Position numbers and translations under genes: made by a program
Shown: piece by piece, positions 27,825 to 36,118 of the stretch
Numbering within the stretch: the stretch's first letter is position 1
Layout of the letters: each line of letters opens with the position of its first letter
DNA from: Oscillospiraceae bacterium
Lineage (GTDB): Bacteria; Bacillota; Clostridia; Oscillospirales; Oscillospiraceae
DNA: 46,775 bases
Direction of reading: 5' to 3'
Assembly (NCBI GenBank): GCA_009779845.1
Contig: WRBE01000018.1
Location: 1-46,775 of the forward strand
Notes under the pieces: model-generated
Told to the model about the DNA's origin: nothing
What the model saw: only the letters and a program-made list of their open reading frames with translations
Databases searched by the model: none

Positions 27825-28901
27825 ATGTTTGATAAACTAAAATTAGTCGAAGAAAAATACCAAGAACTGGACGCCAAAATGGCCAGCCCTGAGGTCTATA
27901 GTGACCCCGGTCTCGTGGCGAAAATCGCGCGGGAGCAAAAGGAACTCGCCCCTGTGGTGGAGGCATACCGGGCCTACCGCAAGGCGGAAGAGAGTGCGGA
28001 AGAGGCCCTTGCGCTGTTAGACGGCAAGATTGACGACCCGGAGTTCAAAGAAATGGTACAGCAAGAGCTGGACGATGCCAAAAACGAAGTGACACGATTG
28101 GAAGAAGAACTAAAAATCCTACTACTGCCCCGAGACCCCAACGATTCACGCAATGTTATCATTGAGATTCGGGGCGGTGCCGGCGGGGAAGAGGCGGCCT
28201 TGTTCGCCCATAGCCTGTACCGGATGTACTGCATGTACGCCGAGCGGCGGCGGTGGAAGACAGAGATTTTGAATATCAACGAGACCGAGCTTGGCGGGAT
28301 TAAAGAGGTCAGTTTCCTCATCGCAGGGGACGGGGCCTATTCCCGCTTAAAGTATGAAAGCGGTGTCCACCGGGTACAGCGGGTGCCGGATACAGAAGCG
28401 TCAGGCCGGATTCACACGTCTACCGTTACCGTGGCGGTGCTGCCGGAGATGGAGGAAGTGGATTTTGAAATCAATACGGCTGACCTGAAGATTGACACCT
28501 TCCGCTCTTCCGGGGCAGGGGGCCAACACGTCAACACCACGGATAGTGCCATCCGCATTACCCACATTCCCACAGGCGTTGTGGTAGAATGTCAGGACGA
28601 GCGAAGCCAGCACAAAAACAAAGCAAAGGCCATGAAAATCCTAGTTTCTCGCCTGTATGAGGCCGAGCAGGAAAAGCAACAGGCCGCCCAAGCAAGTGAT
28701 CGAAAAAGCCAAGTGGGGACAGGCGACCGCAGTGAGCGGATTCGTACCTATAACTATCCACAAGGCCGGGTGACGGATCACCGGATTGGGCTGACCCTCT
28801 ATAAAATCGAGCAGATTCTAAACGGCGACATGGACGAGGTGCTAGATGCCTTAATCACCGCCGACCAAGCGGAAAAAATGCAGGCCAGCGAGGGCGCATA
28901 A
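27825..28901 (+). CDS. prfA: Peptide chain release factor 1
   Basis: A 358-residue release factor that reads UAA and UAG and triggers peptidyl-tRNA hydrolysis. The catalytic GGQ is residues 232-234 in [14 protein letters not shown]. The codon-recognition PxT is PDT in [12 protein letters not shown], which separates RF1 from RF2 (SPF). Full length. Its stop is immediately followed by the coaE ATG. Relevant to the in-frame TAG in the solute-binding gene at 43507: a normal RF1 is present, and several genes here (greA, lysS) end in TAG. Confidence 0.97.
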   Translation: MFDKLKLVEEKYQELDAKMASPEVYSDPGLVAKIAREQKELAPVVEAYRAYRKAEESAEEALALLDGKIDDPEFKEMVQQELDDAKNEVTRLEEELKILLLPRDPNDSRNVIIEIRGGAGGEEAALFAHSLYRMYCMYAERRRWKTEILNINETELGGIKEVSFLIAGDGAYSRLKYESGVHRVQRVPDTEASGRIHTSTVTVAVLPEMEEVDFEINTADLKIDTFRSSGAGGQHVNTTDSAIRITHIPTGVVVECQDERSQHKNKAKAMKILVSRLYEAEQEKQQAAQASDRKSQVGTGDRSERIRTYNYPQGRVTDHRIGLTLYKIEQILNGDMDEVLDALITADQAEKMQASEGA

Positions 28902-29492
28902 ATGACCATATTCGGCATCACCGGCGGCAGCGGGGCGGGGAAGTCTACGGCCCTTGGCGTTCTGGCGGACATGGGGGCCCTCGTGATTGATTGCGACGCG
29001 GTCTACCACAGGTTGTTAGAGGCTGGTGGGCCTATGTTAGAAGAAATCGGCACACGGTTTCCCGGCACTGTGACGGCGGGGAAGCTGGAACGCAAAGCCC
29101 TCGGCAATATCGTGTTCCACGACCCTGCGGCTTTAGCAAACCTAAACCAAATCACCCACAGCCATGTACGGCAAGAGGTGGAACGGTTCGTGGCGGCCCA
29201 TCAGGCGCAAGGCGGTACCTTAGCAGCCATCGAAGCCATCGCCCTCATTGAGAGCGGCATCGCCGCCATGTGTGATGTTGTGATAGGTGTCCTCGCCCCG
29301 TCCGGAGTGCGGGCCCAGCGGATTGTAGCCAGAGAGGGTACTGAACTGGCATATGCCGAGGCACGGATTGCCAGCCAGAAACCAGATAATTTTTTCGAGA
29401 CGCACTGTGACTATGTTTTGGAAAACAACCACCAAAGCCAAGCAGCGTTTGTCGCAGAATGCCGAAAGCTGTTCAAACAGCTTTTGTTCTAG
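28902..29492 (+). CDS. coaE: Dephospho-CoA kinase
   Basis: A 196-residue kinase that phosphorylates the ribose 3'-OH of dephospho-CoA in the last step of CoA synthesis. The P-loop is GGSGAGKST (residues 7-15). IDCDAVYH (about 31-38) is the conserved CoA-side motif, and LIESG with a following RIVARE segment matches the lid region. It starts directly after the prfA stop. Confidence 0.95.
   Translation: MTIFGITGGSGAGKSTALGVLADMGALVIDCDAVYHRLLEAGGPMLEEIGTRFPGTVTAGKLERKALGNIVFHDPAALANLNQITHSHVRQEVERFVAAHQAQGGTLAAIEAIALIESGIAAMCDVVIGVLAPSGVRAQRIVAREGTELAYAEARIASQKPDNFFETHCDYVLENNHQSQAAFVAECRKLFKQLLF
29465..29490 (+). terminator. Possible terminator overlapping the coaE stop
   Basis: AAAGCTGT pairs with ACAGCTTT around TCAA, then TGTTCT follows. 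The stem is inside the final coaE codons, and the U-run is poor. Confidence 0.35.
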
Positions 29493-29522
29493 ACTTCTTT
29501 TGTGCAACTCTTTTTGGGTGGC

Positions 29523-29555
29523 AGGCTCTCCGTCATTTGGGAGAGCTGTTCGGCA
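29523..29555. repeat. Short hairpin repeat, copy 1
   Basis: AGGCTCTCCGT, then a short loop and GGAGAGCTG-TCGGCA. A close copy, with the same stem and a different loop, lies at 33260-33291. Both are preceded by a CTTTTTG-like run. Confidence 0.55.
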
Positions 29556-29594
29556 GAGAGTGGACAGTAGACAAATGCCGGACACCGATCCCTA

Positions 29595-29667
29595 CTTGAC
29601 AATCCCTGTAAACATGTTATAATGCAAGCGCCGTTACCGTACATTTGAGGTACGGCTCTATTGCGTT
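29595..29667 (+). repeat. 73-nt promoter-hairpin repeat, copy 2 (greA promoter)
   Basis: This block is identical to 8644-8716. It carries TTGACA (29596-29601), a 16-base spacer and TATAAT (29618-29623), followed by the CCGTAC/GTACGG hairpin. It is the only strong promoter upstream of greA. Confidence 0.9.
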
Positions 29668-29875
29668 GCGAATACTACAATTTATATTACCCCACCCGCT
29701 AAACAGTATCAATTCGGAACGGCCTTTTTGCCGACCTGCTACGTTGTCGTTCTTGTCTTACGTCAGTAAAGTTGTATCCTCTGCCTTGCAGGACAGCAAA
29801 AATTTTCGTTCCAAATGGAGACTGCTTAGCGGGTGGGGTAATAGCCCGGTTATCCGGGCTGAAAGGATGGTCAGT
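29630..29875 (+). promoter_or_regulatory. Long structured leader of greA
   Basis: About 245 transcribed bases before the greA ATG. After the 73-nt repeat, TTACCCCACCCGCTAA (29687-29702) pairs perfectly with TTAGCGGGTGGGGTAA (29826-29841). The stem encloses about 120 bases with inner pairs: CGGAACG with CGTTCC, CGGC/GCCG, ACGT/ACGT and CTGC/GCAG. The AGCCCGG-TTAT-CCGGGCT hairpin follows directly, then AAAGGA. The order suggests a multi-branched regulatory RNA. I do not recognise it as a known riboswitch. Confidence 0.65.
29839..29863 (+). repeat. 25-nt hairpin repeat, copy 2
   Basis: This block is identical to 8739-8763. Its first three bases are shared with the end of the long-range stem. 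The greA ribosome site follows immediately. Confidence 0.85.
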
Positions 29876-30349
29876 ATGGCTGGAGAAAATAAATTTAAGA
29901 TGAGTAAGGCCCGGTATGATGAGTTGGTGGCAGAGCTTCACCACTTGCAAACCGTGGGAGAAAAGGAAGTGGCAGAGCAGATTAAGGTGGCGCGGAGCTT
30001 CGGTGATCTCTCGGAAAACAGTGAGTATGACGAGGCGAAAAATGAGCAGGGGAAGCTTTACTCCAAGATTGCCGAGATCAAGAATCTGATTGACCGGGCC
30101 GAGATCATTGAGCAGAGCAACCGGGCAGGGCTTGTGTCTCTCGGCTCAAAGGTCAAAGTGCGCGAGATTGCCACCAAAGAAGAGGACATCTATGAAATCG
30201 TGGGCAGCCAAGAGGCGGACCCCATGCAACTTCGTGTGTCTGACGACTCTCCCATCGGGTCGGCACTGATTGACCGGAAAAAAGGTGAAAAAGTAACCGT
30301 TCATGCGCCAGCAGGCGACTTTGAGCTGGAGATACTTTCTATCAAATAG
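29876..30349 (+). CDS. greA: Transcription elongation factor GreA
   Basis: A 157-residue factor that rescues backtracked RNA polymerase by stimulating transcript cleavage. The N-terminal coiled coil (about 5-75) ends with FGDLSENSEYDEAKNEQG, which carries the acidic tip. The C-terminal FKBP-like domain follows, with VGSQEADP and SPIGSALIDRKKGEKV. I placed the start at 29876, after AAAGGATGG; a longer in-frame reading would run through the structured leader and is not credible. lysS follows 18 bases after its stop. Confidence 0.96.
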   Translation: MAGENKFKMSKARYDELVAELHHLQTVGEKEVAEQIKVARSFGDLSENSEYDEAKNEQGKLYSKIAEIKNLIDRAEIIEQSNRAGLVSLGSKVKVREIATKEEDIYEIVGSQEADPMQLRVSDDSPIGSALIDRKKGEKVTVHAPAGDFELEILSIK

Positions 30350-30367
30350 CTAAGGTGTGATGATGAG

Positions 30368-31876
30368 ATGACCGAAGAAAACCGTACGATAACTACGCCG
30401 GAGGAAGCAGAACCGAGCTTGTCTGAAATTCTGCAACATCGGCGGGATAAGCTCAACAAATTGCAAGCAGACGGCAGAGACCCGTACCATGTGACCAAAT
30501 TTACCCGCACGGCCTATAGTGCGGAAATCAAAGACAACTTCGACCAAATGGAGGGGAGCGATGTTTCTCTGGCTGGTCGGATGATGTCCAAGCGTGTCAT
30601 GGGGAAGGCCTTTTTCGTGGATATCCTCGATGACCGGGGCCGGATTCAGTTGTATATCAAGGTGGATAACTTAGGGGAAGAGCTCTTTAATGAGTTCCGC
30701 AAATGGGACATCGGGGACATTATCGGCGTGTCCGGTACCGTGTTTCGCACCAAACGGGGAGAGGTCTCGGTGAACGTGACCTCTGTCTTGCTGTTGTCGA
30801 AATCGCTGTTGCCCCTGCCGGAGAAGTTCCATGGGTTAACCAACCAAGAGCTTCGTTATCGCCAGCGGTACGTGGATTTGATTATGAACCCGGAGGTGCG
30901 CCGTACCTTTGAGATTCGCACGAAAGTAATCCAGACCATCCGGCGATATTTAGACGACCGGGGTTATTTAGAGGTGGAGACCCCGGTGCTAAACACCGTG
31001 TCCGGTGGGGCCAATGCCCGGCCCTTTATTACCCATCACAATACCCTAGACATGGAAATGTACATGCGAATCGCCACAGAACTGCACTTAAAGCGGTTGG
31101 TGGTGGGCGGCATTGAGCGGGTATATGAGATTGGCCGCCTGTTCCGCAACGAGGGGATTAGTCCCCGCCATAATCCGGAATTTACCACGGTGGAGTTTTA
31201 TGAAGCCTACGCCGACTATCACGATATCATGGAGCGCACCGAGGGGATTTTCGCAAAGGCCGCCCAAGACATTTTGGGCACCACGGAGATTTCTTATCAA
31301 GGCACACCAGTGAGCCTGAAAGCCCCCTTTGCCCGGCTTACCATGGCCGAGGCGGTGAAGCAGTATACCGGCGTGGATTTCATGACCCTCACCACCACGG
31401 AAGAGGCGGTAGCGGCGGCGAAAAGCATCGGCGTGACGTTGCCGAAAGAACTGTCTTGGGGTTCTATTCTGTTCGAGTGCTTCGATCAGCGGGTAGAGGC
31501 AAAGTTGATTCAACCCACCTTTATCTTAGACCACCCGGTGGAGGTTTCGCCTCTAGCCAAGCGGTGTCCGTCCGATCCACGGCTCACCGAGCGGTTTGAG
31601 CTGTTTATCACAGGCCGGGAGATGGCCAATGCATTCTCCGAGCTAAACGACCCCATTGACCAAAAAGAGCGCTTTATGCGCCAAGCTTCTCTCCGTGACG
31701 GCGGTGATGAAGAAGCGTCCATGATGGACGAGGACTTTGTCACGGCGTTAGAGTACGGCCTGCCGCCCACAGGCGGTTGTGGGATCGGGATTGATCGGAT
31801 GGTGATGTTGTTGACGGATAGTGCGTCAATTCGGGATGTGATCTTATTCCCAACCATGAAGCCGGACAACCAGTAG
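30368..31876 (+). CDS. lysS: Lysyl-tRNA synthetase, class II
   Basis: A 502-residue enzyme that charges tRNA-Lys. An N-terminal OB-fold anticodon-binding domain (about 55-150) precedes the class II core. Motif 2 is in [14 protein letters not shown], and motif 3 is [15 protein letters not shown] near the C-terminus. Length is typical. An AAGGTG site lies upstream, and the gene is probably co-transcribed with greA from 29596. A REP-like hairpin starts at the stop codon. Confidence 0.97.
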   Translation: MTEENRTITTPEEAEPSLSEILQHRRDKLNKLQADGRDPYHVTKFTRTAYSAEIKDNFDQMEGSDVSLAGRMMSKRVMGKAFFVDILDDRGRIQLYIKVDNLGEELFNEFRKWDIGDIIGVSGTVFRTKRGEVSVNVTSVLLLSKSLLPLPEKFHGLTNQELRYRQRYVDLIMNPEVRRTFEIRTKVIQTIRRYLDDRGYLEVETPVLNTVSGGANARPFITHHNTLDMEMYMRIATELHLKRLVVGGIERVYEIGRLFRNEGISPRHNPEFTTVEFYEAYADYHDIMERTEGIFAKAAQDILGTTEISYQGTPVSLKAPFARLTMAEAVKQYTGVDFMTLTTTEEAVAAAKSIGVTLPKELSWGSILFECFDQRVEAKLIQPTFILDHPVEVSPLAKRCPSDPRLTERFELFITGREMANAFSELNDPIDQKERFMRQASLRDGGDEEASMMDEDFVTALEYGLPPTGGCGIGIDRMVMLLTDSASIRDVILFPTMKPDNQ

Positions 31877-31896
31877 GGGCGGATGGCAATCCGCCC
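31877..31896. repeat. REP-like perfect hairpin
   Basis: GGGCGGAT and ATCCGCCC flank GGCA, overlapping the end of lysS. It is followed by GGCTTTTG, so it could also terminate the greA-lysS transcript weakly. Confidence 0.55.
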
Positions 31897-31930
31897 GGCT
31901 TTTGACTTTCGCCCCCGGAAAGGACACGAT

Positions 31931-32617
31931 ATGCATAAAAAAGTATTCAAAATATTAGGAACCGTATTCTTTTCCGTTGGGATTTTGGTTATGATAGCCG
32001 GTGTTTTCTTAGGTATTCGCCACTGGAATATTGTGCAAAACTCTGATTCTGTCACCGCCACCATTACAAGCATTCGTACCGAGCGTGTCAGAGACATTGA
32101 CAGAGTACAACAAGAGGATGGGGTGCTTGGGCCCGAGTATCGGGGTGTCGTGTATGTGGAATATGAAGTAGGGAACCGCACGATTAACGCACGCCTAAAC
32201 TGGTTTAGTACAAATATGCGGGTGGGCGGCAATGTGAATCTGCTTGTTAGCCGGGACGACCCGTATGCCATTGCCGCCGACGGGATTGTCGGTTGGCTTC
32301 CCGGTATCATCCCGATGTTTACAGGCGTTATTTTTTTCAGCATAGGTGCTATCTTTTTGTTGTACATAAGGCGGAAAGCAAAACTGCGTAACTGGCTCTT
32401 ACAACACGGCACCCCGGTGTGGGCCGACGTTGTTGGCACGGAAGAAAACTGGAAGGTAGTCGTAAATGGTCGCCCCGCTACTGTTTTGGTTGCAACATAC
32501 AATAACATGAGGTTCACAAGCGGTTCGCTTTCCAATAAGGAGTTGCAACATGTTGGTGAGCGTGTGAAGATTTTGATACACCCAGATGACCCGGATAAGT
32601 ATGTATTTGAGTTTTGA
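31931..32617 (+). CDS. DUF3592-like two-TM membrane protein
   Basis: A 228-residue protein with TM segments at about 8-29 and 121-146. The loop between them contains TATITSI, GVVYVEYEVGNRTINARL and VNLLVSRDDP, the pattern of DUF3592 proteins; a second, shorter version follows TM2 (WADVVGTEENWKVVVNG, VKILIHPDDPDKYVF). The function is unknown. The ATG at 31931 has GGAAAGGA upstream; an earlier ATG at 31883 would begin in the repeat hairpin. Confidence 0.72.
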   Translation: MHKKVFKILGTVFFSVGILVMIAGVFLGIRHWNIVQNSDSVTATITSIRTERVRDIDRVQQEDGVLGPEYRGVVYVEYEVGNRTINARLNWFSTNMRVGGNVNLLVSRDDPYAIAADGIVGWLPGIIPMFTGVIFFSIGAIFLLYIRRKAKLRNWLLQHGTPVWADVVGTEENWKVVVNGRPATVLVATYNNMRFTSGSLSNKELQHVGERVKILIHPDDPDKYVFEF

Positions 32618-32650
32618 GGCGTAGGGTGTAACGAATTTATAGTAGGGGAA

Positions 32651-33163
32651 GTGATTGCTGTACGTACACGAAGACATTGGGCAGAGGTTCGCAAAATTTT
32701 GGAGCAGGATTTGATATGTGATGCTCTAAAAGGACGCGTACGATATTTTACTACCAGATACAGAAAAGCACATGATGGATGTGGACGAGTTTGCATACTT
32801 GTAGATGAAAAAGAAATTGTTAATATGCCCTTTACAGCCGAAGGTAAAGGGTATGTGGAAGTATCTAAGCGTAAAAATTCTGGAAGCGACAAAAGTTATG
32901 CCGAACTTCATAAAGAAGTGAAAAAAGAGTATAACGAACGAGGGTTATATTGCCCTAGCGATTTTGGGGTTGCATTGAATGAATTTTTATCAAGCGATAT
33001 TTCTGAATCTTTGGAATCTGAAAACGGGCTCGTCCGTATGCTTGCGATAATGGATAGACGAGTTGGCAAGCGTACTTTGAAAAAAATCAAGCCATCCGTG
33101 GTTGATTTGCCAGAATGGCTACAGCACTTCTATCATCTTAGGATTCAAAGCAAGAGAATTTAG
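32651..33163 (+). CDS. Hypothetical protein, SF0329-like
   Basis: A 170-residue soluble protein, probably of the uncharacterised SF0329 family. Recognisable parts are LKGRVRYFTTRYRKAHDGCGRVCILVDEKEI and the C-terminal DRRVGKRTL with WLQHFYHLRI. No catalytic motif is evident. The start is GTG at 32651 after AGGGGAA. The gene is clearly AT-richer, with A/T-ending codons, than lysS upstream or the SpoU gene downstream, so horizontal acquisition is possible. Confidence 0.7.
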   Translation: MIAVRTRRHWAEVRKILEQDLICDALKGRVRYFTTRYRKAHDGCGRVCILVDEKEIVNMPFTAEGKGYVEVSKRKNSGSDKSYAELHKEVKKEYNERGLYCPSDFGVALNEFLSSDISESLESENGLVRMLAIMDRRVGKRTLKKIKPSVVDLPEWLQHFYHLRIQSKRI

Positions 33164-33259
33164 AATGTACCGAATAAGCGTCTCCTACAGCCAAGGGCCG
33201 AGCGTAGCAAGCAATGCCCCTACAATGCACACGCAAAAGACGAACCCTTTTTGAGCAAT

Positions 33260-33291
33260 AGGCTCTCCGTGTTTAGGAGAGCTGGTCGGCA
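33260..33291. repeat. Short hairpin repeat, copy 2
   Basis: AGGCTCTCC, a GTGTTTA loop, GGAGAGCTGGTCGGCA. It matches 29523-29555 in the stem and the 3' TCGGCA tail. The surrounding interval 33164-33460 has no credible gene. Confidence 0.55.
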
Positions 33292-33462
33292 CCGTCCCTT
33301 GACCCAGACCCTACTCTCTTGACCCCATGCTACCCATTCTTGAGCACCTTCAAATGACAAGACCGTGGCCCCACAGACTATCCACACCCGTAGAAGATTG
33401 TTGCTGCACATCACAGCTACCGCCCACCATAAGGCCCAGCCACGGCCCTTAGGGGGTTCTTA

Positions 33463-33579
33463 GGGGCGCAGCCCATAAGTCGCTTTTTTGTTTCTTTTTG
33501 GCGAGACAAAAAGAAAGCCCGTCCGGCAGGACATGACCAATTGGCGGTGCTCGCCAAGATAGAATCGGCGCAAGCCGAT
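33463..33579. repeat. Structured intergenic repeat, copy B
   Basis: Hairpins in order: GGGGCGCAGCCC (33463-33474); TTTCTTTTTG/CAAAAAGAAA (33491-33516); the core GCCCGTCCGGCAGGACA (33517-33533); GGCGGTGCTCGCC; and ATCGGC/GCCGAT (33564-33579). It corresponds to copy A at 18315-18436. Its last hairpin region also resembles 8820-8857 in the putative RNA. Confidence 0.65.
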
Positions 33580-33598
33580 AGAGAAGGGTCAAGGAACT

Positions 33599-33620
33599 GG
33601 GCAGACACAAGGCCTGCCCC
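33599..33620. repeat. REP-like hairpin
   Basis: GGGCAG-acacaagg-CCTGCCC, followed by CTACG. It is almost the same as 18105-18126 after valS. Confidence 0.5.
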
Positions 33621-33739
33621 TACGAAAGGCAAAGGAACGGGACGCCGAGGGCGGCACCCCCTACAAGTGCCGGGTTACCATGTGATTGACTTGCGCCCAT
33701 GAATGGAGCGCATAGATGCAGAGAATGGGGAGTTGTGCT

Positions 33740-34060
33740 ATGAAAAATAAACCAAGGTATATTTGGCTTTCAGTACCTGCTTTTATCTTTCTTTCCCTTG
33801 GCACATTGCTCCGATGTTTAATTTTGGTTCCCAGAAAAGAATGTTTGCAAGCGACCGCAAAATACATATTATGGATGCATGTGTTTGCTATAGGGATGTT
33901 TCACCCAGTATTACTGGTTTCTATATTTACACAAGGGGAGACCCTTGTTGGTGCAATCATCTTATGGATCGCTATGTACATTGGCGGTGTTGGCGCAACG
34001 TATGGACTTGTATGGTGGCGTGAGAAAAAGCTGAAACCGCTCATAAAGAAAAAATATTAA
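33740..34060 (+). CDS. Small three-TM membrane protein of unknown function
   Basis: A 106-residue protein with TM segments at about 8-28, 44-64 and 70-93 and a strongly basic C-terminal tail (WWREKKLKPLIKKKY). I recognise no family. The ATG at 33740 has GGGGAG upstream; an in-frame ATG at 33716 lacks a site. It is flanked by repeats on both sides, and its own codon use is AT-richer than that of the SpoU gene downstream. Confidence 0.6.
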   Translation: MKNKPRYIWLSVPAFIFLSLGTLLRCLILVPRKECLQATAKYILWMHVFAIGMFHPVLLVSIFTQGETLVGAIILWIAMYIGGVGATYGLVWWREKKLKPLIKKKY

Positions 34061-34066
34061 GGTCAA

Positions 34067-34089
34067 GGGCCGGACGGCTTGCCGCCCGC
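34067..34089. repeat. REP-like hairpin
   Basis: GGGCCGGACGGC-TT-GCCGCCC forms an imperfect GC-rich stem between the small membrane gene and the SpoU gene. Confidence 0.4.
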
Positions 34090-34118
34090 ATTTACAAAAT
34101 AGCAAAAAAGGACAGCCT

Positions 34119-34886
34119 ATGCAACAAATCACCAGCCGAAAAAACCCACAACTACAACACCTAAAAAAACTCGGCACCGACCGGGCCTATCGAGAGATTA
34201 CCGGTGTGTTTCTTTGTGACGGACTGAAACTCTACGAAGAAGCGAGACAGGCAGGGATGGAAATCCCGCTTCTAGCCACCTCATACCAAGAACTGGCAAC
34301 AGATGCAACCTGTCCTGTAGTATTAGTGCCGGAGGATGTGTTACACAGCATCTCACCCCTAAAAAACCCGCAACCACTTTTGTTCGCCTGCATCATGCCG
34401 GATAATACACCAATAGCTACGCCGAAACAAGCACTAATCCTAGACGGTATCCAAGACCCCGGCAACATGGGCACCTTGCTTCGTTCGGCTACGGCCTTTG
34501 GAATCGAACAAGTCATCCTTGTGGGGGACTGCGTGGATATCTATAACCCCAAGACCGTCCGGGCGGCCATGGGGGCATTGTTCCGGCAGCGGGTGTGTAT
34601 GATGACGATAGAGGAACTGGTAGAATATACAAACCAAAACGGCCTTACCCTGCTGGGCGCGGCCCTCAAAGAGGACGCAAAAGCCATAGGCGGGCCGCTC
34701 CCGGAACGGGTGGCAATCGCCATCGGCAATGAAGGACAAGGGCTTAGTACCGCACTGTTATCACAATGCCATGGGACAATCAAAATCCCTATGGAAGCGT
34801 ATACAGAATCGCTCAACGCCGGTGTGGCGGGTTCTATTTTGCTCTGGGAGCTATATCGCAACAGGGAGGGTACGATCCATGGTTGA
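34119..34886 (+). CDS. SpoU/TrmH-family RNA 2'-O-methyltransferase
   Basis: A 255-residue SPOUT enzyme that methylates a ribose 2'-OH in rRNA or tRNA using SAM. The N-terminal substrate-binding domain begins ITSRKNPQLQHLKKL and includes FLCDGLKLYEEA. SPOUT motif 1 is DGIQDPGNMGTLLRSA, motif 2 is IAIGNEGQGLS, and motif 3 is IPMEAYTESLNAGVAGSILL. The target RNA cannot be read from sequence (RlmB/TsnR-like). The last eight bases overlap dprA. Confidence 0.9.
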   Translation: MQQITSRKNPQLQHLKKLGTDRAYREITGVFLCDGLKLYEEARQAGMEIPLLATSYQELATDATCPVVLVPEDVLHSISPLKNPQPLLFACIMPDNTPIATPKQALILDGIQDPGNMGTLLRSATAFGIEQVILVGDCVDIYNPKTVRAAMGALFRQRVCMMTIEELVEYTNQNGLTLLGAALKEDAKAIGGPLPERVAIAIGNEGQGLSTALLSQCHGTIKIPMEAYTESLNAGVAGSILLWELYRNREGTIHG

Positions 34887-36114
34887 GTTAAAATACTGGA
34901 TATGGATGAACGAGTCGGGCCTAAACCCCTTTCTCGCTCGACAGGTCATGAACCGGCTAGGTGGCCCCAAGGAGGTATTCTTTGCTGCCGAGGGGGATTT
35001 TGCGGGCATCGAGGGTATTCGTTCTGATGATATAGCGGCACTCATGAACAAAGAGCTGGGGCATGTCCGGCGGATTCAAGAGGCCATGACTGCCCTAGAC
35101 GGCAGAATTCTTAGCCAACAGGATGCCGAGTACCCCCAGCGTCTGCGGGATGTAGACGATGCGCCTTTGGTCCTCTATGTGCGGGGGCGGTTGCCAGCGG
35201 TGGACGATACGGCGACTGTTGTGATTGCGGGGACGAGGAAATGTTCGCCCTACGGTTTAGCGGCGGCGTCTCGCCTCGGCGGGGAAGTTACCCGCCATGG
35301 TGGACTTGTGGTATCCGGTTTGGCGTTAGGTGTGGATGCGGCAGCGGCTCAAGGCGCTCTCAAAGAAGGCGGGCCGGTGATTGGTGTGCTGGGGTGCGGT
35401 GTCGAGCGGGTGTACCCGGCGCAGAATATGAAACTGTTTGAAGCTGTGCTGGAAAATGGTTGTTTGGTCAGCGAGTACCCGCCGGGGGCGGAGATACGGG
35501 GCCATAATTTCCCACGGCGTAACCGGATTATGACCGGATTGTCTCTGGCGTTGGTGGCTGTAGAGATCCCCAGTGCGAAAAGCGGAGTCATGCACTCTGT
35601 GAACCACGCCATTGATCAGGGGCGAGATGTGTTCATCGTCCCCGCCAATATTGACGCACCCACCAGCTTGGCGTCCAATGCCCTGATCGACGAGGGATTC
35701 CAGTCCGCTTCCACCGGTTGGCAGGTGCTCCGTGAGTACGCCCAGCAGTTTCCGAAACTTAGTGAAATCCCGGCCCCGCCGGAGAAAGCGGAGGCTTGGC
35801 CAGAGGGCTGGTCGGCCCCTGTAAAGGCCAAAACCGACAAAAAAAGTAAGCGCGCAACAAAAAAAGTGATTGACACAGAGCCGAAAGAGGATTATATTGA
35901 CTTAGACGGGATTTTGCCTGACCGCAGTGAGGCGGAGCAGGCGGTTTTGCGTTGCTTGGGGCAAGTGCCCCGCCATATAGACGAGATTATCAGCGAGACG
36001 GGCCTGCCTGTCCAAAAGGTAAATGTGTGTATGACCACCTTGGGGATTGCCGATTACATAACCGAGCACCCCGGGAAACGGTATAGTTTAAACCCAAAGA
36101 TAAGGAGCATATAA
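34879..36114 (+). CDS. dprA: DNA-processing protein DprA
   Basis: A 411-residue protein that binds incoming single-stranded DNA and loads RecA in natural transformation. An N-terminal helical SAM-like part (1-75) precedes the Rossmann-like DprA domain, with VIAGTRKCSPYG, GLVVSGLALGVDAAAA, YPPG and RNRIMTGLS. A Lys-rich linker (about 315-335) is followed by a C-terminal winged helix (about 345-405). The ATG at 34879 has AGGGAGGG upstream; a longer in-frame reading overlaps the SpoU gene by 158 bases and is rejected. topA follows four bases after the stop. Confidence 0.95.
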   Translation: MVELKYWIWMNESGLNPFLARQVMNRLGGPKEVFFAAEGDFAGIEGIRSDDIAALMNKELGHVRRIQEAMTALDGRILSQQDAEYPQRLRDVDDAPLVLYVRGRLPAVDDTATVVIAGTRKCSPYGLAAASRLGGEVTRHGGLVVSGLALGVDAAAAQGALKEGGPVIGVLGCGVERVYPAQNMKLFEAVLENGCLVSEYPPGAEIRGHNFPRRNRIMTGLSLALVAVEIPSAKSGVMHSVNHAIDQGRDVFIVPANIDAPTSLASNALIDEGFQSASTGWQVLREYAQQFPKLSEIPAPPEKAEAWPEGWSAPVKAKTDKKSKRATKKVIDTEPKEDYIDLDGILPDRSEAEQAVLRCLGQVPRHIDEIISETGLPVQKVNVCMTTLGIADYITEHPGKRYSLNPKIRSI

Positions 36115-36118
36115 GTAG

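Noticed and set aside
29645..29875. Upstream extension of the greA frame
   Set aside because: The frame reads through the structured leader and the repeat blocks. The AAAGGATGG site and the GreA family N-terminus place the start at 29876.
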